Assembly (NCBI GenBank): GCA_038087015.1
Contig: JASBNA010000036.1
Coordinates: 372,001 to 436,000 of the forward strand
Source of the DNA: Cerrena zonata
Lineage: Eukaryota > Basidiomycota > Agaricomycetes > Polyporales > Cerrenaceae
Length of the DNA: 64,000 nucleotides
Direction: 5' to 3'
Made by a program: the position numbers and the translations under genes. Below, piece by piece: positions 34,846 through 47,008 of the stretch; position 1 is the stretch's first letter, and the number at the start of each line of letters is the position of its first letter. A model generated the notes under the pieces. That model searched no databases, was not told where the DNA came from, and saw only the letters and a program-made list of their open reading frames with translations.

Positions 34846-36519
34846 AGTGCCTAAATACAAACAGAGATAAGTAGGAGATACTGAAATGGTCACTAGGACA
34901 TTTTGCTGGAATTCAAAGTTGTCAACTAGACAATCCCATAGAGTTAAAGATATGAGAATGAATCAAAGCAAGTTTCATACTAAAAGAATACAATGAGTGA
35001 GATAAGTATTTATACTATAAGACTTCTACAAAAAAATAGAGGACTTAGAAAAAATATAAAAGGGATAGTATATGAATAGCATGATGAGATCAAAATAAGA
35101 TTGAAGGTATAGGAAGGTATAGAAAAAAAGAATAAGTGGCAATAAATTAAGAGGCAAATAAGAAAGATATTATGAGGGGTGATGATCAGAGACAAATAGA
35201 CAATATCAGAAAGGAAAGACATGTGTTAAGAGACTATCTAAAGATATTAGCTATGATAAGAGACCATAAATCAGATAAAGACAAAAGGGATAAAGTTGAA
35301 TCAGAGATAAAGTGGAGGTCAGGTCAGAGGGTTGAGGATAAACAGTATAAATAATGATGAAAGTATATGAATGAGGTTAGGTCAATAACTGTGGGAAGGA
35401 TAAGGATAGTTTGCTGGTGTATGAAATTCTAGGCCAGATTGGAGATCTAGTATGACCAGTTGGAATTAGTTGGGATTAGGTATATCATGTGATAAGGTTT
35501 TGACATAGTTCTGATATAGTATCAGAATGTAAATATAGTCTTATATCTAGTTGATCAACAGAGTCTTCAGTTATCAGCCGAAAAAAGAACTCTATCTATA
35601 ATATAACATTGATCTTGAAATTGAAATTGTGCTGAATTACTATGATCAATAGGAGCTAGATATATATAATTAGCATTATATAGTCTATAATATTAGATTG
35701 AATGACATGCCCATTTGTCTATATAAAGTATAATATATTCTAACTTTTTCTCTCTTAGTAGCTTATAGTACTCTTTGGTAGAAGAGATCAAATAAAACTC
35801 AGGAATAGTTATTGTAAGTTATATATAAAAGATACTACTTTCTATGTTGATATCCATCTTGCATCTGAGATTAGAGTCTGAGATGTAAAGAACATTCTTT
35901 GAGAGTTTGACCTAAGTCTAAAATATAGATTTAAATAGATTATATATGATCTCATTACCACAGACCTTATATGTATTCCTATTTTAAGTGTGTCAATAAG
36001 TGATATATGAGATCTAAAGTGGTAACAGTAAGTGCATACCTCACTAATATATAAGATGGTGCTAATATTTTATAAGCAATCTGGACCATTCTAGTAAGGA
36101 GGTTGCACTGTAATATCAACAAAGAGAGATCAGTAATATTAAGAGATATAGTAGTGGTTCTCTGAGAAGACATAATCAATATACAAGATATGACTACTAA
36201 CTGCAGAGTGAGATTATATATATGGGAAAAAATATGAGCTTATAAATCTAACCTAACTTGTTATTTATTCTGTAGCTAATATCACATGTGGAGCTAACAT
36301 TAGCATACTTCTATTTTTAGACTTTGGCATTCTTTTGGTATATTCTGATATCTTTGATTGAAAGCACAACTTATTCTAAAAGTCTACTCAAAGGTATCTA
36401 GATCAGAGCTCAAAGTACATAAAGATATATTATAATAATCTTGCTAATATATTACTTCAAATATATAGTAATTAATATACTTATTAATATATCTAAAATA
36501 AATTTAACAAAGTAAAAGT
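34846..36519. other. AT-rich, nothing recognised
   Basis: Short open frames occur on both strands (for example 35010-35222 minus and 35172-35354 plus) but none has a family signature. The right part may belong to the LINE whose RNase H lies at 36520-37010; I could not confirm a reverse transcriptase. Confidence 0.4.
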
Positions 36520-37010
36520 AAGAGCTATCTGCATTGAAACTAGAGAAGGCAATTTATCATTAAGTTTATTGCCATAGTGCAAGAACTAGCCACCTAGTGT
36601 ATATCTGTGAACTTGCTTGTTAATAAAAAATCTAAAGAAAAGTTACTCTCCAGATTCTCCAATATCATATCATTTCTTGACAACTAGGCAGCTATCTATA
36701 TACCAAAAATATGACAAGTCAACCTGGTCACCATCTGCTTAGTCAAGTCCATAATATTATCAGAGAGATTACCAAAGCCAGGAGATGTAATCTCACAATT
36801 GGGTGGTCACCAGGATATATAGATTTAGAGGCTAACAAAGCTGCAAATGAAGATATAAAGGCAGCTGCAAATAGTACATTAAGTAGACTTTCACTGCTCC
36901 CCAAATTCTTGTGTAAACTGCTTCTCATCAATGTCATATCAGAAAAGAAGCAAATCTATAATGACATTCAAGCAAATACAAAGCAATCTTAGCAAAAATC
37001 AGAGCAATAT
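36520..37010 (+). pseudogene. Decayed LINE RNase H domain
   Basis: DNQAAIYI (about 36680-36705), HHLLSQVHNII and a helix with KARRCNLTIGWSPGYID (about 36775-36825), followed by LEANKAANEDIKAA, match the end of the RNase H domain in fungal non-LTR retrotransposons. Those normally carry W-(T/S)-P-G-H and NE-x-AD; here His is Tyr and Asp is Asn, both G/C-to-A/T changes. A frameshift separates the first motif from the rest. Confidence 0.7.
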
Positions 37011-37027
37011 TGAAAGATCCAAGAATC

Positions 37028-37513
37028 ACTAGGTATAATCCAGAATTTTTAGGCATAAAAGAGTAAAAAAAGATTTTAGAAAAAATCCCAGCTTTTTAAT
37101 TAGACTTTGCACTCTAAAAAATCCAAAAATATTCAAAATAGTTGTAAAATCTTTTGCAATTAAAAAAGATGAAAAGATTCTGAATCTTTGGTCTCATAAA
37201 ATTCTCTATCACTGAACAAACTAGTCTGTTAGCTTATAAATCAGCTTGTTAACTTATCAATTTACTTATTAATAATCTAATATGGCTAGAAGTCAACTAG
37301 TAAGTATGTCAATAGGCCTATAGGTTAAGTGATAGAAGTTTTTATAGGACTAAAGATTCTAAGGCTTTTCATCTTCTTTAACTACAAAAGATTTTACAAC
37401 TATTCTAAATATTTTTGGATTTTTTAGAGTACAAAGTCTAGTAAAAAAGCTGGGATTTTTTCTAAAATCTTTCTTTGCTTTTTTATGCTTAAAAATTCTA
37501 GATTATATCCAGT
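37028..37513. repeat. AT-rich fold-back element, arms about 200 bp
   Basis: The left arm (about 37028-37230) and the reverse complement of the right arm (about 37310-37513) share AATTTTTAGGCATAAAA, AAAAAATCCCAGCTTTTT and AAAATCTTTTG with near-identity. The outer ends read CACT(A/G)G(G/A)TATAATCC. It sits directly after the LINE remnant. It resembles the element at 34390-34845 in size and layout but not closely in sequence. Confidence 0.8.
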
Positions 37514-39717
37514 GAGTTTGACCCCTTCCTACTATCAAACAATTTCTCTGACTCTCTTACATCATTAGGAAGCATAGAGCTAGTCTTCTCTTTTAGCTCA
37601 TACAAAAATCCCCCACTCCAATATGCCTGACCTGCAATCAACAGAATAAGATAGTAGAGCATTTCATTATTCACTACCTAAAATATGAAAAGCACTGAAA
37701 GGGACTTTGATTCAGATTCAGAGAATGCTCATTCAATATCAGACACATATTAGCAACAAAGACTCTTTCTAAGTCTGCAGAAAACTGAGATGCTCTCTTT
37801 TTATTCATTAAAGCTACAAACTACTTTAAGCGTAATTTTTTGAAACTTTAAGCTCTCATTCCTGCTAGCCTTTTACACCCCTCTTGAGGAGACACATAAT
37901 GCACCTCTGTCAAACTCCAAACCCTGTGCCCTACCTCTGCAACAATATCTTGCTTTATGTCTAATACTCCAGTCATCAAATCTTTAAAGACTTTTGTTTT
38001 TTCATTTTCCACAACTCATTCTACATTCCATTCTGCAATCCCTCACCTACTTTGCTTTTTTTCTCTTCCTTTCTTTTCTTCCTTTTCCTTCTCTTTTTCT
38101 CTTTCCTGCTCCTCTTGCATCTCTTATTATAATACTCTCTGGGATTGCATCTCTTTTATTGTATTATATCTCTCTTAATCTCATTAGGTATATGCTCATG
38201 CTCTTCTCTTCTCTGAGGTCTTGTATTCATTTACTTTTCTCTCTCATTTTAAACCTTGTTTATAAAACCTTTGTCTATAGAATATATACTCTTCCTGGCA
38301 GTTAAAATCTTACATAGCTACATAGCTGAAAAAGATAATAAATTAGATTTAAAATAAATAAATAAAGTTAAATATAAGTGATCTTTATTCTACAAAAGCT
38401 ATTCTCAGCATATGTAGAGACATAAATGTAGCTGTACCATTATGAACCTTTTTATTAATATAAAATGACTTGATTCCATTATTGCTATATTCTATCTGTC
38501 TGTAAAAGATCACTTGATGCAAAGGTAGAATGTTATCATAGCTGTATATAAGATATGAATATATGCAATAACAGTAGAATAAGGTTAGTAAGGTTTAAAA
38601 GTGTGTTAGGATTTTTTTGATCATGGATATAGAGGGCACCAAGATCTGGGAGATCTGAGACAGAGATATGGATCTCATATTCTGAAAAAGTTTAAAACTA
38701 CTTTCAAACTATGATGATTTATAGATCAAAGATCAAATAAGAGAATTTCATATACTTAGAGATTGTGCAAGCTTCATAACTACCTCAACTCAATTATGAG
38801 AATCTTCCATAATGCTATTATCATTATCACTATTAGTGGGATCATTATCAACAAGTAATTCAGCTTATTTTTATTTTCTAGTTTTTGTCTATATTGTCAT
38901 AATAATACTTTTACTTTCAGTCAGCTACAAGGTATTTTAGCTATCAAGTATGTCCTATGTGTGAGCATCAAGATGGATAGCTGTGAGCTATTCAAGTTAC
39001 TAATTTGTAAGGAGCATTTAATCAAGTGCCTTGAAGGAGCTTAATTAATATCAAGGTTTTTTGATAGCTGCAATATGTTTAGATTCTATAATAGAATACA
39101 GAGTCCATTAAGAGCACCAAAGCTGCATATATATGTTATTTGATGTTTGAGTAAGTATTGGCAAAGAGAAGAGCACCATTAAGTTTACTAGGATAAATAT
39201 TGCCATAAGGAAAACTGAGACTGATATTTCTTTGAAGCTAAAGGTGTCAAGAAAAAGTATTGTGATATAGTTTTATAAATCCTATGCAATAAGATCCTAG
39301 TAAAAGTTAGTCAATAAGAATAAATTGATATATATAATAATATATATATTAGTTATAAGTCTAATACTTATATATAAAAGCCTAATAAGGTATATTGTAA
39401 ATAGAGCACAACCTCATATTTATCATTGAAATCAGAACTCCCAAGTAGATTCTTCAGAATGGCTTGATGAAATATCAATCTTAGAATAAGATCCAGTATG
39501 TGACACAGTAAAAGATTGCCACAATGCATCTCCTGAGCTGAGCTGAAAGATGATACAGAATTCTCAATATTGCTATTAGCTGTAAATGGCTTTCATTCTA
39601 ACAATTTGACTAGAAATTTCAGAAACCTCATGTCACAAAATTATTTTATTTTATTCATTTGAAATTTAAAAATATACAAACAAAAAGAAATAATCAGAGG
39701 TTGAGAATGAGACATGC
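37514..39717. other. AT-rich with a C/T-rich tract, no gene
   Basis: A pyrimidine-rich tract at about 38040-38120 produces spurious hydrophobic open frames (37957-38305). No family signature is seen on either strand. Confidence 0.5.
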
Positions 39718-41559
39718 TTGCAGAAGTCCTCTTGTATCACTATTCTACTTTGCTATTGTGCCGCAAATGCTTGCTCCTATATGTTGTCAAGTAGTTGGGA
39801 TAGCTAATCAGCTCATCCTATGCAGTAGTCCTGGACAACCTTTTGTAGTAGCATTATGTTATCTAGGTATCTGCTATAGGGAATAGCTAAGTTGAAAACT
39901 ACTTCTTTCTTTGGGTTCTCCTGTTTTAGAAGAGCTCTAGCCAAATGCTTTCTAATGGTTTTCTATTCATACTGACTTACAGTTCGACAAAGTCTCAAGC
40001 TTGATGGTTGCTCTTCTGAAAGTCCCTGGCTTACAAAAATCTGACATCAAAATCTCTTAGGGCATTTGTTAATAAACTGATACTCAGGCAGTCTTGAAAC
40101 CAGACGGTAGGAGAGACTTGAAAAAGACTGAGCAGAGATTCAAACACATTACAAGGATTCTCTCCTAACTGTCTAGTCACTTTTATATAGTATCAGACCC
40201 CTTGGCGTGACATTTCGATCTCTTGTTGCTCAGCTTATTTTGTCACATTGCCTTTGCAGTAACTTGTACTTCAATTCCCTTTACTAGATCATAGCCCAAA
40301 TTTTAGGCTTCATAAAATTAAGGTAAAGTTTTATAAAAACTCTCTTACAAAACATAATTTGTAGCATCCAAAAATTGTCAAAAAATGCAAAATGTCAGCA
40401 GAATTTGATGAACCATAAAAACCTGTGCAAATTCAGACTTTTGTATTTAATTTTTAGACTTTAGAAATGTTAAATTCCTGTTTATTTTTTGTTAGAGAAA
40501 ATTTCACTTTGCAGAATTCAAAATTTTGATATATTTTTATTTCTTCAAAAATTCTAATATAATTATATATATCAAAATAAAGTACTATGAATATAGAGGC
40601 TAAAGAGAGAATATAGATAACTGTTCTTAGTAAATTCTGGTCTTTATCAATTCTACTATCTAATATATATAGTTAGATATGCAATACTACTTATCTTGTC
40701 AAATTATCAGTTTAAATTTTAAATCATATTTGGAAAAATAAAAGTGTATCAAAATTCAAAATTTTGTAGAGTAAACTTTCCTCTAATAAAAAATGTATCC
40801 AAATTGACCTTTTTGAACTCTAAAAATTGAATACAAAAGGCTGAATTTGCACAGGTTTTTATGGTTCATCAAATTCTGCTGACATTTTGCATTTTTTGAC
40901 AATTTTTGGATGCTACAAATTATGTTTTGTAAGAGAGTTTTTATAAAACTTTACCTTAATTTTATGAAGCCTAAAATTTGGGCTATGATCTAGTAAAGGG
41001 AATTGAAGTACAAGTTACTGCAAAGGCAATGTGACAAAATAAGCTGAGCAACAAGAGATCGAAATGTCACGCCAAGGGGTCTGATACTATATAAAAGTGA
41101 CTAGACAGTTAGGAGAGAATCCTTGTAATGTGTTTGAATCTCTGCTCAGTCTTTTTCAAGTCTCTCCTACCGTCTGGTTTCAAGACTGCCTGAGTATCAG
41201 TTTATTAACAAATGCCCTAAGAGATTTTGATGTCAGATTTTTGTAAGCCAGGGACTTTCAGAAGAGCAACCATCAAGCTTGAGACTTTGTCGAACTGTAA
41301 GTCAGTATGAATAGAAAACCATTAGAAAGCATTTGGCTAGAGCTCTTCTAAAACAGGAGAACCCAAAGAAAGAAGTAGTTTTCAACTTAGCTATTCCCTA
41401 TAGCAGATACCTAGATAACATAATGCTACTACAAAAGGTTGTCCAGGACTACTGCATAGGATGAGCTGATTAGCTATCCCAACTACTTGACAACATATAG
41501 GAGCAAGCATTTGCGGCACAATAGCAAAGTAGAATAGTGATACAAGAGGACTTCTGCAA
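39718..41559. repeat. 1.84-kb inverted repeat with approximately 800-bp near-identical arms
   Basis: The left arm (39718 to about 40530) and the reverse complement of the right arm (about 40745 to 41559) are nearly identical over long runs, with divergence rising toward the roughly 200-bp spacer near 40640. The arms keep CpG dinucleotides (for example ATTTCGATCTC and TTGGCGTGACA) that the surroundings lack. Read outward in the right arm, a TGTCACGCCAAGGGG start is followed by TATATAAAAG, which resembles an LTR promoter; two head-to-head LTR-like units are one explanation. No coding sequence is evident. Confidence 0.9.
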
Positions 41560-42514
41560 TTAAGTCATCTGGCTAGTGAAGATGATAATTGGATTGTACA
41601 GAAGAGAAAACATAGTGAACTATTCAAAGCTATTAGAATTTGCTATTCAATGTGATATAAAATATTATAATTTAGATTGAAAATAGCTCTATAATTGGCC
41701 AATCTCTGTCTTACATCATGTGAAGATATAAGCACTTCTAACTTCTCCATCTTAATATTATCTTATCTTATCTTATTATATTTAGATGCTCTTTTTTGTT
41801 GTTGTAAAATATCTTGCTATTGAAATACAGGTTTCTCTTCTTTCATTTTATATTTTGATATCAACAAATATCTACCAGTATAAATTTGTCAATATTGTAG
41901 ATAAAAAAATATTTTTAACTATATTATCTTCAATTTATAACAATAAAAAAATGTGCCCTATGCTCTAAGAAGCTGTTTGATTTTGGTTTTAGAAAGTAGC
42001 TAAGTATCACAAAACAGACAGTCAGCTACCACAAATTTAAGGTGATTATCACTTGATATTTAGCTACTAGAGCTTTGAGCTAAACAAGGTAGAGGTGAGG
42101 TACTGAGTGGTATAAAGAAATGATCTGCTAAACAAAGATTGAGAAAGATTTTTATAGAGTATTTACTCTTTCTGTTTAATATTTAATCTTATTGTACAGC
42201 AACTATTTCAGTAGTTTACTTACTTGCTTATATAACTGCTTGCATAGCTTACACTTCAATCTTTACATAGTACAAAACTCACATTTACTTTCTACTTATG
42301 TTTATAAACTTTAGATATATTTTACTCTATTTATATATTTTTACTATCATATTAACAATACATTCTACATATCTGCTTTTTACTTGTATCTGTGAGCTTT
42401 AGGAGTTCCCCTTTGTGCTTGCTTACTTGCTTTTTGCTTGCACACTTACTTTTTGCTTGCTTATCTCTCTTATGCTGCTATTTTTCTGTTCCAACCCCTA
42501 TCTACTATCAGGTT
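41560..42514. other. AT-rich, nothing recognised
   Basis: It contains a (TTATC)n-like run at about 41755-41775 and no coding signature. It may hold the decayed 5' LTR and leader of the copia remnant that follows. Confidence 0.4.
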
Positions 42515-42910
42515 ATGGGCTCTGCCTTTGCCACTAGGATATCTGAAGTGTTCAAGTTTCTGAAGCTTAATGACTCAAACTACACAGAATGATGCATTCA
42601 CTGTTAGTTTACATTGCAGTCCTAATGCCTATGGCTCATTGTTATAGAAGACAAAGATAAACTGAAGAAATCAGATTTATAGCCTACTGCTAGACAAGAG
42701 TCTAAGCATGCCACTGCTAAGAAGAAGTGATTGGTATGAAAGAAAAACAATCAGGCCACTATAGGCTTAATAAAGAGCATAGCTGAGCTATTTCAATAGC
42801 CTCATATTAATACTGTGAAGATATTAAAAAACATCTGGGACATACACTTAGCCATCAGAAAGTTATCTTTTATATATTTCATACTTTGATCATTCTGTTC
42901 CTCTAGTTCT
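42515..42910 (+). pseudogene. Decayed Ty1/copia Gag
   Basis: FKFLKLNDSNYTE followed by a TGA in place of Trp, then CLWLIVI and (after stops) NNQATIGLIKSIAELFQ with NIWDIHLA match the N-terminal half of copia Gag, which normally runs KL-x-G-x-NY-x-EW through a WD-x-L helix. The copy is GC-poor and broken by TGA/TAG codons, unlike the GC-rich copia at 57426-61150. Confidence 0.7.
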
Positions 42911-43382
42911 TCTACATTGTCTTCATCTTAAGCAGAATCAGGATAAACTTGATCATCTTGAGTCTTATTTTAGACATCTTCTTTATTATTACTTGGCTCT
43001 GGTATATTGTGTTCTGTTATATATTAAGGTCAAAATTGAAATGATGTTAGCAAAAAATACAAGACTTTAGTCAAGAGTGTTGATCTAGAAAAATCTTAGA
43101 TAAGTTGTTATACTGAATATTCCCTATTGTTCATTTGGTAGTTGAAGTTCTTTGATAGGTAACAATTAAATGACTTTACTACCAATAAAGAAAGAGCAAG
43201 GTATGCATTATTTTGCATGTCCTTGGAAAAGTCATCAGGAAAAATCACTTTTCCAAATTAGCACTAAATTAGTATTTTCCTTTGCTACTCATACTTTGAA
43301 ATACTATGTAAAGCCAAGTTTCTCCTTTTTATTGCTATTTCAATTTTATTAAAATACTATTAATTTATTCTTAGTTAAAAAC

Positions 43383-43850
43383 TACTATTAGCTTCTATTA
43401 TTCTCTAATTCTACAACTATATTTCACTAATGATACTATTTTCATAACTACAATATGCTATTATTCACTATTTTATAACTTAGATTTACTGATACTACTA
43501 TTATTTCCTTCTTTTATAGCTACATTATCCTAATAGTACTATTTATATAACTACAATCTACACATAATGCTATTTTTACAACTACAATATGCTATTATTA
43601 TCTTTTTCCACAACTATAATCTACTATTTATATCTTATTTACAACTGCAGACTACCAATGCTACTATTGTTATCTTTTCTCACAACTATAAATTACTAAT
43701 AATACTAATTTTACAACTACATTCTACTATTTATATCTAATTACACAACTACAAAATACCAAGATCACTATCTTTATCTTTTTTCACAACTATAAGTTAC
43801 TATTTTTTCCTTGTTCTACAACTAAAATGTACTAAAATCTTCTATATCTT
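43383..43850 (+). repeat. Degenerate minisatellite, period roughly 35-40 bp
   Basis: About a dozen imperfect units contain ACAACTA(C/T)A followed by (T/A)CTA(C/A)TA and TACTATT words, separated by T-rich spacers with TATCTTTTT. The units vary in length. The array lies in an otherwise featureless AT-rich stretch. Confidence 0.7.
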
Positions 43851-44324
43851 ACAATTTTCTTTATGTTGAGTTTTTTTTATGTTGATAATATATTTCAATT
43901 AAGCTATAATAAATATTTATAAAATTATATAAAAAGCACAATAATCAGAGAAACTATTTACATAGAGAATATTAGTCTTAACTAGGCTTCAATGAAGAGT
44001 ATGGATAGATAAAAGTTAGTAGCATATTATGGTAGGAGAGTGCCTTATAGATATCTGATATTGAATCCAAACTTTAACAAGCCACTTATTGAAAATTCTA
44101 AGTCATTTTCTTCAATTTCTGTAATAGTAATTCTAGAATAGCTAATATAGTATCTAGAATATTGATATATGAGCATCATATTCAGAATCTCCTCAAAAAT
44201 CTGGTTCTAATGATATATAATATGTCCCTATAATGTAGAGAAACAGCAAGGATTTTCAAGTTTTAAGTTGCTTGGTAGAGTGAAGCTAATCTGGGACTAA
44301 TCTGATCATATCTCATGTTCCTGT

Positions 44325-44470
44325 TATCCGATCAGCGCTGTTGAGGGCGCGTCGGAAAGCCCCGGATCACGGCTTTCCAACGCCGTCTTAAGCACCCTGC
44401 CACGTCGTCATTTGACTTTGGAACTTCGCCCACATTCTCTCCTCTCTTTCTCTTCCCTTCCATCTCTCTC
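44325..44470 (+). other. CpG-rich island inside the AT-rich block
   Basis: About 120 bp contain many CpGs (for example GAGGGCGCGTCGG and CCACGTCGTC) and a GGAAAGCC/GGCTTTCC inverted pair around 44353-44378. A C/T-rich tract (44436-44480) follows, then a donor-like GTAAGTACC with a later TTTCAG. This looks like a promoter, 5' leader and first intron of a transposon or a young insertion. No intact coding sequence follows. Confidence 0.5.
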
Positions 44471-45082
44471 CTCTTTTTGCTGCTGGTTCCCTTTCATTCC
44501 ATCTTTGTTTATCTTGTGTAAGTACCTCACATCACTCTCTGGTGTCTCATTTACTGATATTCATTGCTTTCAGCCTATTCCTTTCACTTTTTTGTAAGCC
44601 ATCTAAGTTGTTGTTCTGTTCTCAGATTTCTGATCTTCTTTTCCTTATAGCTATTCTTCTAGAATTGTAAGTTCAATCTTCCTCATTCTTCTTCTCATAC
44701 AGTTAGCACTATTTTGTTGTAGCTAGTTTTCTGTATTTTCTATAAAATATAATTCTGCTGAGCTTCAATATTGAATAAAACAAATGTTTGAAATAACTAA
44801 AAATTTTGCTATAAAGTGCAAATTAGTAGAAAAATAGTACTTTGACAGTGCTTAATAGTGCAAATATGCACTAAGTTCTAATATTTTGTACTCATTAGTA
44901 TTTTATAGTGTTAGATGTATATTTTAGCATATAGAAGAGATCTAATAAGTAGTCTAACTTAATATTCTAAATACCAAGATATAATAAAGAGAGTAGTAAA
45001 AAATAGCATTGCAATAGTATACAATAGGATTTCAATAGTAAACTAAAAGTACTAATTTAGTTTTAGATTAGTAGAGGGGTGT

Positions 45083-45490
45083 ATGAAAAGCAATCTAAAT
45101 ACTAATAAGTACTTTTATATACTTTTGAGTACAAAATGGGAAAAGAGATTTTTCCTGATGGTGTTAATGGCTAGTACAGGATTTCCTCCTACTGACTTTA
45201 AACTGTATAACTACCTGTGCATGAAAATGAAGGATCAATCATCAGCTGAAGTATTCAAAAGGATGAATATATTCTTTATTGCTCTTTTTGAAGCCTTGAC
45301 TCTGGCAATCTAGTCAGAGGGACCTAACAACACTGATGACCTGACATTGCCTCTTTGGTTCAAGAAGCAAATGACAGATGGACAAATGAAATATGGAGCC
45401 TTCTGTTTTGTGCAAGGCATATAGCAAGATAATGTCAATGACACTATATATCAAGAAGTAGACTGTTATCTTAAATTAGAATAATATCTA
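45083..45490 (+). pseudogene. Decayed coding remnant, unknown
   Basis: The plus strand reads STKWEKRFFLMVLMASTGFP, then MKDQSSAEVFKRMN. After stops the same frame continues as NTDDLTLPLWFKKQMTDG and YGAFCFVQGI. The codon pattern looks protein-like rather than random, but I recognise no family. It is probably a transposon-encoded protein, possibly linked to the island at 44325. Confidence 0.4.
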
Positions 45491-46273
45491 TTTTCTTTCT
45501 TGTATTACTATATATATTTATTTCTACTTTATATCTAAATTAATTTATATTTATTCTGACACTATTGCTACTTGCTTATGCTCTGGGTTTCATGCAACCA
45601 CCACCTCTTCAGCATCATTTAAGATAAACAACTACTACAACTATTCCGTGAGCAGTGCTTTCTGGGTATTGTTCACTCAACTAACTCAGGTTTGTGTTCT
45701 CTAGTAAGATCATGGTCTTACTCTGATGTCACATATCTGATTGCTCTCTCTCTTCTTCATTATTTGCTTCTGCTAGAAATGATTCTCAATCTGAATATCT
45801 CATGATGCATATGTTCAAATACTGATTATGCTGTAAAGCAAGTAGCTCATTCATAGCTGTTCTACCTTTGTAGACATATTGGATAACCTTAAGTTCTGCA
45901 TTTTTTAAATGCTTTGCACTACTTGCAATTATTATATTATCTTAGTTGACAATTTCTGCTTCTACAATCTTATAGTTAGATATTGATTTTAAATAACAAC
46001 TGAGAGTAACACACTCTTCTTCTGAGTTGATACATCCACAGATATTACTTATGTAGTTGCTATTATAGAAAAGGTCAGAGCATATCAAAGGGAATGATAA
46101 TTACAAGACTTGCCTATTTTGAAGAGTTGCAAGATATTGATATCTACTATGGAGTCAGTGGGTCACAAATTAACAGGTATGATACTATTTATTGTCATAT
46201 GGGAAAGAACTCAGATGCTTAGAAAATAAAGCTTCTTGATAAACCTGTCTAAAATCAGCTGACAGAATAGATA

Positions 46274-47008
46274 CTAGATAGATGGTGGATAATAGATCTT
46301 ATTCTCATTTAGTAATAACATAAATAGCTCAGGTGTGTGGTTCTTATTTATAACTGATACAGATACATATTTCCAAGGTATAGAGGTATATTTAAAGTTA
46401 TCAATAATGGCAGAAATATATTTTGCAAATATGATAGTATCAAAATAGACCTCATAGGAGAGTTGTCTGAGAAGATGGTAGATATAAAGAGTGAGCATGT
46501 GCATAAAGATAGTAAAGTAGTTTTTTTCTTTGATAACTGAGTACTGTCAGTAAAGAAATTAGAATGATTAGTGAAAGGTCAGAGTAGACTGAAAGCATAT
46601 TAGAAGTAGAAAGCAGACAGAAGGTGTGATAGCTCACTTGTAAGAAAAGACTTCACATAGAAGAATAACTGGCTCCCCATATATTTCAGACCCTGTCATA
46701 GTCACCTGGAAACTTCTGCTGATGATCTTTGAAGCAGAATAGAAGATAAAAATATAGTGGTAAGCCCAATCTTTAATATGTTCTTCATCCTCAAGTACTA
46801 GAGGGAAAATACCACCATGCAAGTGATAGCTAGAAAAGTAAAATATATCTATCTTATCTAGGACAATGTAGATACCTAAGAAGATTAGATAAAAGTGACC
46901 ACCTTGATAGTTTTTTGAATCATCAGAAAGTGAAACCAGAGCTAATATGCTGCAGATAATATTGCCAAGATCTCTGTAAAGTCCATCAAAGAACTCTTGC
47001 TTATCCAA
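46274..47008 (-). pseudogene. Decayed transposon-associated protein remnant
   Basis: The 124-aa minus frame (47008-46634) reads FFDGLYRDLGNIICSILALV, GGHFYLIFLGIYIVLDKI, FYFSSYHLHGGIFPLV, then AYHYIFIFYSASKIISRSFQVT. It ends near a possible splice at a TCTTACAAG. Further hydrophobic segments continue to 46274 in shifted frames. I recognise no family; its place among relics suggests a mobile-element accessory protein. Confidence 0.45.

Noticed and set aside
37957..38305. Hydrophobic 73- and 103-aa frames that look like membrane proteins
   Set aside because: They arise from a T/C-rich tract, which always translates to Phe, Leu and Ser; there is no start context or splice support.
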